Source: Sulfurospirillum sp964466465 (GTDB lineage: Bacteria > Campylobacterota > Campylobacteria > Campylobacterales > Sulfurospirillaceae). Taken from it: a stretch of 64,000 nt of DNA. The stretch is taken from NCBI GenBank assembly GCA_964466465.1, contig CAYXNJ010000001.1:62001-126000 (forward strand). Reading direction: 5' to 3'. Below, one piece after another: positions 58,581 to 64,000 of this stretch. Within the stretch, counting starts at the first letter, position 1, and each line of letters begins with the position of its first letter. Position numbers and translations under genes: made by a program. Below the pieces are notes generated by a model. The model made no database searches. It was not told the DNA's origin and saw nothing but the letters and a program-made list of their open reading frames with translations.

Positions 58581-58833
58581 GTAAGTTTATAAAAATACTA
58601 ATGTATAAAACAACTTCTCATCTCAATAGACTCTCAATTATGATAATACTGCATTTTACTGAAAGAATAAAAATGCCTAAAAATTAGAAAGATTGAGTAA
58701 AGATGTCATAAAGTATAGTAAATCTATAAAGAATAAAATGTATATTTAACCACTAAATTGATAATAGTTATTATGTTTGTTTAAAGGTTTGTTGGCATAT
58801 TATTTCGACGAAAAAACAAATAAAAGGATTTTT
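58581..58833. other. intergenic region between divergent sulfate and iron operons
   Basis: The 306-nt gap between the start codons at 58527 and 58834 holds the minus-strand promoter, the Fur-box-like palindrome and the iron operon leader. The central part (about 58600-58740) is AT-rich and shows no reading frame, hairpin or repeat that I can support. Confidence 0.6.
58759..58777. promoter_or_regulatory. Fur-box-like palindrome before the iron transporter
   Basis: TTGATAATAGTTATTATGT contains the palindrome TAATA-GT-TATTA (58762-58773) and resembles the GATAAT/ATTATC repeats of Fur boxes. It lies 57 nt upstream of fbpA, close to a TATTAT -10-like sequence at 58798-58803, so iron repression is likely. 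Confidence 0.55.
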
Positions 58834-59856
58834 ATGAAACGTGGAATATCTTTTCTTCAGATGATAGTAGGTCTCAGTTTTGCCGCATCGATGGCATTTG
58901 CAAGCACAGAAGTCAATGTCTATTCGCATCGTCATTACGATAGCGACAAAGCGCTCTTTAAAGCTTTCGAAGAAAAAAGTGGCATTAAGGTCAATGTGAT
59001 TACGGCAAAAGCGGAAGAGTTGGTTTCAAAACTCAAAATTGAGGGTGCAAATAGTCCAGCAGATATGCTCATTACTTCGGATATTGGCAATTTATACGAA
59101 GCCAAAGAAGAGGGATTGCTTCAAAAAATTGACTCTAAAGTGTTGAGTGCAAACATACCAGCTCATTTAAGAGACGCTGATAATGAGTGGTTTGGCTTGA
59201 CAAAACGTGCACGTATTTTTGTGTATAACCCAGAGAAACTCTCTGAAAAAGAGCTTGGAAGTTACCTTGATCTTAGTGATCCAAAGTTTCAAGGCAAAAT
59301 TTTAACACGCAGTTCATCTGCCGCGTACAATAAATCGCTCTTAGCGTCCATCATCGCAAATCATGGTGAAGCCAAAGCGTTAGAGTTTGCCAAAGGGTTA
59401 GTTGCCAATTTAGCCAGAGAGCCAAAAGGAAATGACAGAGACCAAATCAAAGCCGTGGCAAGCGGCGAGGGGGATTTAGCCATCGTCAACACTTACTACT
59501 TAGGCGTTATGCTGAACAGCAAAGACCCAAAAGATGTTGAAGTTGCAAAAAGTGTTAAGATCTTCTTCCCTGCACAAAAGGCAGAAGGTGCGCACATCAA
59601 CATCAGTGGTGCGGGTGTGACAAAGTATGCGAAAAACAGAGACAATGCGATGAAGCTCATCGAGTTTTTAAGCAGTGTTGAGGCACAAACACTCTTTGCA
59701 GAAGCCAACCATGAGTACCCTGCAAACCCAGCAGTCAAAGCTTCTGGTACGGTTGCAACGTTTGGAGCATTTAAAGAAGACACCTTGCCACTCTCTGAAG
59801 TTGGCAAATACAACAAAAAAGCGGTGGAAGTCGCAACAAAGGCAAATTGGCGATAA
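58834..59856 (+). CDS. fbpA: Fe(III) ABC transporter substrate-binding protein
   Basis: The ATG at 58834 follows AAAGGA and starts a signal peptide (SFLQMIVGLSFAASMAFA); an open frame 19 codons longer has no support. The 340-residue protein has EVNVYSHRHYDSDKALFKAF, matching the FbpA/FutA N-terminus with its His and Tyr ligands, ADMLITSDIGNLYEA, and the later tyrosines in VNTYYLGVM. It captures ferric iron in the periplasm. The stop overlaps the permease gene as TAATG. Confidence 0.9.
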   Translation: MKRGISFLQMIVGLSFAASMAFASTEVNVYSHRHYDSDKALFKAFEEKSGIKVNVITAKAEELVSKLKIEGANSPADMLITSDIGNLYEAKEEGLLQKIDSKVLSANIPAHLRDADNEWFGLTKRARIFVYNPEKLSEKELGSYLDLSDPKFQGKILTRSSSAAYNKSLLASIIANHGEAKALEFAKGLVANLAREPKGNDRDQIKAVASGEGDLAIVNTYYLGVMLNSKDPKDVEVAKSVKIFFPAQKAEGAHINISGAGVTKYAKNRDNAMKLIEFLSSVEAQTLFAEANHEYPANPAVKASGTVATFGAFKEDTLPLSEVGKYNKKAVEVATKANWR

Positions 59857-61418
59857 TGCAAAGACTTAAATACGCGCTAGCCCCTTCTTTGGGGCTACTC
59901 ATTGCTCTACCTATTTTTGCACTGTTCATCTATTTTATCGCACAGGGCGACTTCTCTGTAGCAAACTTCCGTGTTCCAGAGCTTTTACTCTATGCAAAAA
60001 ATACGCTTTTTGTTCTTCTTGGTGCAGCTTTTTTAGTGCTGCTTTTGGGTATTAGTACAGCATTTATGAGTGCGCGTTTTGAGTACTTTGGAAGCCACTT
60101 TTTTTCGCTTGCTTTTGTACTGCCTTTAGCGTTTCCTGCCTACATCATCGGCTATACGTATGTAGGATTTTTTGAGTTTCATGGTATTCTCTCTACACTT
60201 CTAGGAGTTCCAAAATTTAAACTCGATATTTTAAATATCTACGGGGTTATTGCCATTCTCTCTTTTGCGATGTTTCCTTATGTTTACATCTTAGCGCGCG
60301 TTTCGTTTGCCTCCATCTCTTCAACGGTGGTTGAACTGGTTTCTCTAAAACAGCTTTCGTCTCTAAAAGCGTTTTGGAGTGTCTATCTGCCTTTGGCATA
60401 CCCCGCCATTTTTGCAGGGCTTGTGCTCTCGTTGATGGAGGTGCTAAGCGATTACGGTACGGTAGCCTACTTTGGGGTTGATACCTTTAGTGTGGGCATT
60501 TTTAAAAGTTGGTTTGGTTATGGCAATTTAAAAGAGGCGATCAATCTCTCTATGATGCTTTTAGTCGTGGTGTTTGTTTTGATGTTTGGCGAAGCGCGCT
60601 TAAGAGCAAAGTTTCGGTTTATCAGCTCAACACACAGTGCCAAAAAGGCCGCGAAAATAAAGCTAAAAGGTTGGAGAAATGTCGTGATTTTCACGCTCTC
60701 ACTGCTTATAGCCACAGTAACGCTTTTCATCCCTTTGGGTGTACTTTTGTACTGGTTTTATCTTGACTATCACACCCTAGAATGGGACACTCTCGGCTAT
60801 TTGTACCGCACATTGAGTCTTAATGGCATTTCGTCTTTGTTTATCATTGCTTTAGCGTTTATGATGGTCTATGCTTCACGATTTTATCCAAGCAGATGGG
60901 GAGTGCTGAGTCAAAAACTCTCCATGCTAGGTTACTCCATTCCTGGGGCGATTGTGGGCATTGGCATTTTACTTCTCACCAATTTTATCGACCAAAATGT
61001 TGGAAAAGTGGTGCTTGGAGGCTCTTTTGTTGCGCTGGTTTTTGCTTATTTGACGCGCTATTTTGCTGCAAGTATAGGCTCAGTTGAAAACGGGTTTAGT
61101 AAGATCGACAAAAGTATTGATGATGCGACAAAGATTTTTGGAACAGATGAGTTTGAGCGTATTTTTAGGGTCTATCTGCCTTTGATGCGACCTTATTTGC
61201 TCAGTGGTTTTTTAATTCTCTACATCGACCTTGCCAAAGAGCTCCCCGCAACCTTGATTCTTAGACCCTTTAACTATGACACCATTGCGATTCGTATTTA
61301 CGAACTAGCCAGCAACGAGATACTCTATAAAAGTGCATTTCCATCGCTTTTATTGGTGGGTACAACCGCCATTGCCGTTTTATTACTCAATTCAAAATTT
61401 GTACGAGGTAGAAGATGA
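59856..61418 (+). CDS. fbpB: Fe(III) ABC transporter permease
   Basis: Starting at the ATG overlapping the fbpA stop, the 520-residue protein has about 12 membrane helices in two homologous halves, each with an EAA-type loop (VELVSLKQLSSLKAFWSVYL and DDATKIFGTDEFERIFRVYL). This fused permease architecture is standard for FbpB/FutB. It forms the channel for iron entering from FbpA. The next gene overlaps as ATGA. Confidence 0.92.
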   Translation: MQRLKYALAPSLGLLIALPIFALFIYFIAQGDFSVANFRVPELLLYAKNTLFVLLGAAFLVLLLGISTAFMSARFEYFGSHFFSLAFVLPLAFPAYIIGYTYVGFFEFHGILSTLLGVPKFKLDILNIYGVIAILSFAMFPYVYILARVSFASISSTVVELVSLKQLSSLKAFWSVYLPLAYPAIFAGLVLSLMEVLSDYGTVAYFGVDTFSVGIFKSWFGYGNLKEAINLSMMLLVVVFVLMFGEARLRAKFRFISSTHSAKKAAKIKLKGWRNVVIFTLSLLIATVTLFIPLGVLLYWFYLDYHTLEWDTLGYLYRTLSLNGISSLFIIALAFMMVYASRFYPSRWGVLSQKLSMLGYSIPGAIVGIGILLLTNFIDQNVGKVVLGGSFVALVFAYLTRYFAASIGSVENGFSKIDKSIDDATKIFGTDEFERIFRVYLPLMRPYLLSGFLILYIDLAKELPATLILRPFNYDTIAIRIYELASNEILYKSAFPSLLLVGTTAIAVLLLNSKFVRGRR

Positions 61419-62374
61419 AACCTATCGTTACCATTGAAAATTTACACAAACGTTTTTGCAAAGGGAGCATTTGCGTTGCCAATGAAGTCTCTTTTTCCAT
61501 TCAAGAAGGTGAAATTTTTACCATTTTGGGCAGAAGCGGGAGTGGAAAAACTACTCTTTTACGTATGCTAAGTGGTCTTGAAACACCCGATAGCGGAACG
61601 ATTTGCATTGGTGATAGGGTTGTTTTTGATGCTAAAACAAACCTCCCACCCAATCAGAGAGACATTGCCATTGTGTTTCAAAATTATGCCCTTTTGCCAC
61701 ACCTAAACATCGCGCAAAACATCGCTTTTGGAAGTAAAGCGAGCAAAGATGAGGTGTTAGCGGTGATGCAAAAAACAAAGATAGACGCCCTTGCTTCAAA
61801 ATACCCGCATGAAATTAGCGGTGGTCAACAACAGCGTGTCGCCCTTGCGCGCGCCATTTTGGATAAGCCAAAAATTCTCCTCTTGGATGAACCACTCAGC
61901 AACATCGACACCGAGCTAAGAGCCATTTTAAGGGCAGAGCTTAAAGAGATGATCAAACTCTTTGGCATCACAGCGCTTTTCATCACCCATGACAAAGAAG
62001 ATGCGTTTTACCTCTCTGATCGTATCGCTATTATGGATGGGGGTGACATCTTGCAAATAGGCACACCTAAAGAGATTTATAATCATCCGACATCCCTTTA
62101 TTGCGCTAATTTTTTAGGCAAAATGAATCTGTTGCCAAAATGCTTTATGCAAGGTGAAAAAGAGGTCTATTGCCGTTTGGATGCGGTACGTTTAGGCGCG
62201 CATTTTGAGCACAAAGCACGCATAAGCGAGATAGTCTTTTATGGTAATTTTTACGAAGTTACATTGGAATGTGAAAATGAGACATTGATGGCATATAGCT
62301 TTGATGATAGCCTAAGTGTAGGCGATACGATAGGATTTGAGATTGATGCGAATCGTCTAATACGTTTTGTTTAA
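61415..62374 (+). CDS. fbpC: Fe(III) ABC transporter ATP-binding protein
   Basis: A 319-residue ATPase with Walker A GRSGSGKTT, Q-loop FQNYALLP, signature SGGQQQRVALARAI, Walker B ILLLDEPLSN and H-loop FITHDKEDA. The C-terminal ~80 residues form a TOBE-like regulatory domain. Operon position after fbpA and fbpB assigns iron. Its stop overlaps the stop of a convergent histidine kinase gene by 4 nt. Confidence 0.92.
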   Translation: MKPIVTIENLHKRFCKGSICVANEVSFSIQEGEIFTILGRSGSGKTTLLRMLSGLETPDSGTICIGDRVVFDAKTNLPPNQRDIAIVFQNYALLPHLNIAQNIAFGSKASKDEVLAVMQKTKIDALASKYPHEISGGQQQRVALARAILDKPKILLLDEPLSNIDTELRAILRAELKEMIKLFGITALFITHDKEDAFYLSDRIAIMDGGDILQIGTPKEIYNHPTSLYCANFLGKMNLLPKCFMQGEKEVYCRLDAVRLGAHFEHKARISEIVFYGNFYEVTLECENETLMAYSFDDSLSVGDTIGFEIDANRLIRFV

Positions 62375-63513
62375 AAGTAGATACTAAAGGTTGAGCCTTC
62401 ATTTTCAATAGAGTTAATTTCGAGTCTAAAACCGTTGGTTTTACAGATGGTGTTCACGATGTCTAAACCGATGCCAAAGCCACCTTTATCGGAGTTCGCG
62501 CGTTTATAGCGTTTGGTAATGTCGCCAAGTTTTGAGCTTTCGATGCCAATGCCACTGTCTTTGATACTTAGTTTTTCAAAGTCCAGTAACACTTCGATAG
62601 TTCCACACAAACGGTTGTATTTGATAGCGTTTGAGAGCAGGTTGTCGATGAGTTTGATGAGGCTCTCTTCGTTGATATGCAGGGTTTTTTCTTCGAGCTT
62701 TAGGCTTAGTTCGATGCGTTTACTTGCCATCAAATCCGCAAAATACTCAACTCTCTCCTCGATGAGTCTTTTGACATCGACATCACTTTTTTCTTCATTT
62801 TGCTTATCATGCAGCAGCATGAAGCTCAGATTTCCATACAACGTTGCGATGCGTTTGGCACTGAGTTCAATGCGTTTGCGTTTTTTTTCATCCACATTTT
62901 TAAGCGTTCCAATACTCATTAAAATCGCTGTAATAGGCGTATTGAGCTCATGCGTTGAGTCTTTGATAAAGGTATCAAGATGGTTGATCTCTTCTTGGAT
63001 GGGTTTGAGAAATTGTCTGGCAAGCACGTAACCTAAGAGGGTTGCAAAAGCAAGACTGAGTACAAAATAGAGCAGCACTTGTGAACGTAGCGCATTCACG
63101 CTGCTAGAGATATGCGTATGCTTAAGCACAAGGGTATGAATGCCAAGATGCCCTTGTGTGCTCTCATCTAGGGTGTAAAAACTGTCATTTTCGAGGTAAA
63201 AGGTTTTACTAAAATCAATAGGCTCAGGAAAACTGATGTGTAAAGGGGTATTGCCTTCGCCAAAAAGTCCGAGCTGATACTCTTTTTCTAAACCAAAACA
63301 CTTCTCTGCGGGGTTTTCAGCAAGGCATTTTTGAAGCGTCTCGTCTTCCATCATGTGCGCTGTGACGATTTTGTGAGCGATGCTAGAAGCGGTGGCACGC
63401 ATTTTAAGGGCATAATTTTCATGCAAGTTTTTAATCTCGATGGTGTAAAACATCCATGCGAGCAGGCAGATAAAAGCGTAAATAGAGCCAAGGTAGATGA
63501 GTAAAAACCTCAA
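62371..63513 (-). CDS. sensor histidine kinase
   Basis: The 380-residue protein has membrane helices at about 4-26 and 147-168 enclosing a ~120-residue periplasmic sensor. Then come HisKA FIKDSTHELNTPITAIL (His188), LLSNAIKYNRLCG, IKDSGIGIESSKLGD and GFGIGLDIVNTI. This is a classical two-helix kinase. Two periplasmic cysteines (EKCF and QKCL segments) may form a disulfide or bind a metal. It follows the response regulator gene by 13 nt. The signal is unknown; proximity to the iron operon is only suggestive. Confidence 0.9.
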   Translation of the reverse strand: MRFLLIYLGSIYAFICLLAWMFYTIEIKNLHENYALKMRATASSIAHKIVTAHMMEDETLQKCLAENPAEKCFGLEKEYQLGLFGEGNTPLHISFPEPIDFSKTFYLENDSFYTLDESTQGHLGIHTLVLKHTHISSSVNALRSQVLLYFVLSLAFATLLGYVLARQFLKPIQEEINHLDTFIKDSTHELNTPITAILMSIGTLKNVDEKKRKRIELSAKRIATLYGNLSFMLLHDKQNEEKSDVDVKRLIEERVEYFADLMASKRIELSLKLEEKTLHINEESLIKLIDNLLSNAIKYNRLCGTIEVLLDFEKLSIKDSGIGIESSKLGDITKRYKRANSDKGGFGIGLDIVNTICKTNGFRLEINSIENEGSTFSIYF

Positions 63514-63526
63514 AAGTGAGCGTTTT

Positions 63527-64000
63527 TCATAAGCACTTAAAGCGATAACCCACTCCTTTGATGTTTTCTATAAGACTCTCAAGCCCGAAACTACGGAGGT
63601 TTTTGATGTAGGTACGAAGCGTTGAATGTGTAGGTACTTCATCAAACCGCCATACCTCTTCGATGATCTCTTCAAAACTCAAAAGGCGATTTTGATGCGC
63701 TAAAAAATACTCCAAAAGCTGTGCTTCTTTTTTGCGAAGATTGTAGGTTTGTTCAGGTGTGATGATCTGATAGTTTTGTGGATCGTAGCTGACCTGTGAT
63801 GCTAGATGCACAAGGGTAGTTTCTTCGATATGATGCAATTTTTTAGTGCGCTCAATGCGTACCAAAAGCTCTTCAAGCTCAAACGGTTTTTTGAGGTAAT
63901 CCTCCGCTCCCAACGCAAAGCCTTTTTTCACATCGCTGATTTGATCCAGTGAAGTGATGAAGATGGTTGGTGTCGTGATGTTCGCCTCTTTGAGTGTTTT
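63527..64000 (-). CDS. OmpR-family response regulator, 5' end outside the window
   Basis: The frame is open to the window edge, so the first part of the receiver domain is missing. The visible 157 residues hold the end of the receiver (TIFITSLDQ, then GAEDYLKKPFE with the conserved Lys-Pro) and a winged-helix DNA-binding domain (YNLRKKEAQLLEYFLAHQ, HSTLRTYIKNLR, ENIKGVGYRF). It partners the histidine kinase that follows 13 nt later. Confidence 0.9.
   Translation of the reverse strand, partial: KTLKEANITTPTIFITSLDQISDVKKGFALGAEDYLKKPFELEELLVRIERTKKLHHIEETTLVHLASQVSYDPQNYQIITPEQTYNLRKKEAQLLEYFLAHQNRLLSFEEIIEEVWRFDEVPTHSTLRTYIKNLRSFGLESLIENIKGVGYRFKCL

Noticed and set aside
1..64000. CRISPR arrays, prophage, insertion sequences, tRNA or rRNA genes
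   Set aside because: I saw no regularly spaced repeats, transposase or integrase motifs, phage structural genes, or tRNA-like cloverleaf with CCA. Short tRNAs could still be missed by eye.
62371..64000. Iron sensing by the two-component system next to fbpABC
   Set aside because: The genes only converge; there is no iron-binding motif such as RExxE visible in the sensor, so a functional link is not supported.

Overview
The window looks like a chromosomal segment of a free-living, flagellated member of the Campylobacterota (Epsilonproteobacteria), most like Sulfurospirillum. This placement is inferred from gene content: a complete pseudaminic-acid (pse) operon beside a FlaC-type flagellin, futalosine-pathway menaquinone synthesis (MqnA), a Wolinella-type protein-thiocarboxylate methionine pathway, many small respiratory and redox proteins, AT-rich DNA and very tight gene packing with ATGA/TAATG overlaps. 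No rRNA, tRNA, CRISPR array, prophage or insertion sequence was recognised.

Layout. 1-9.1 kb (+): a surface-glycan cluster with three class I methyltransferases, two AsnB-type amidotransferases, two GT4 glycosyltransferases and a DUF354 protein. 9.1-14.2 kb (-): pseB-C-F-G-H-I, making CMP-pseudaminic acid. 14.3-17.6 kb (+): FlaC-like flagellin, a small methyltransferase, an alpha/beta hydrolase and an RlmI-like rRNA methyltransferase. 17.7-19.8 kb (+): a type II restriction-modification pair whose C5 methyltransferase carries an N-terminal MerR-type helix-turn-helix. 19.8-31.8 kb: housekeeping genes (dcd, accB-accC, a SurA-like chaperone, gltX-malic enzyme-upp, gdhA, mqnA, TerC, an MreB paralogue). 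31.8-36.4 kb: a DUF411/cytochrome c pair divergent from an ABC/LolA-like/outer-membrane-protein set. 36.4-39.4 kb (+): an arsenic-type cluster behind a consensus ArsR operator, containing one gene with an apparent single-base frameshift. 39.4-47.5 kb: a diguanylate cyclase, a C_GCAxxG_C_C protein, a two-component system facing an ethylbenzene-dehydrogenase-like haem protein and a membrane cytochrome c, a TauE permease, and an ArsR-controlled small operon. 47.6-58.6 kb (-): mnmA and a full assimilatory sulfate-to-homocysteine cluster. 58.8-62.4 kb (+): an Fe(III) ABC importer behind a Fur-box-like palindrome. 62.4-64 kb (-): a second two-component system cut by the window edge.

The sulfur cluster is the most coherent pathway. 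CysD/CysN activate sulfate, CysH reduces APS, Sir (with siroheme from CysG) reduces sulfite, HcyF loads sulfide onto the carrier HcyS after HcyD trims its extra C-terminal alanine, and MetY uses the thiocarboxylate with O-acetylhomoserine to make homocysteine. Inside this cluster, just before sir and just before metY, are two copies of a ~127-nt nested stem structure in which two helices differ by compensatory base changes. I take this as a conserved structured RNA of unknown identity and as the best candidate for something undescribed in the window.
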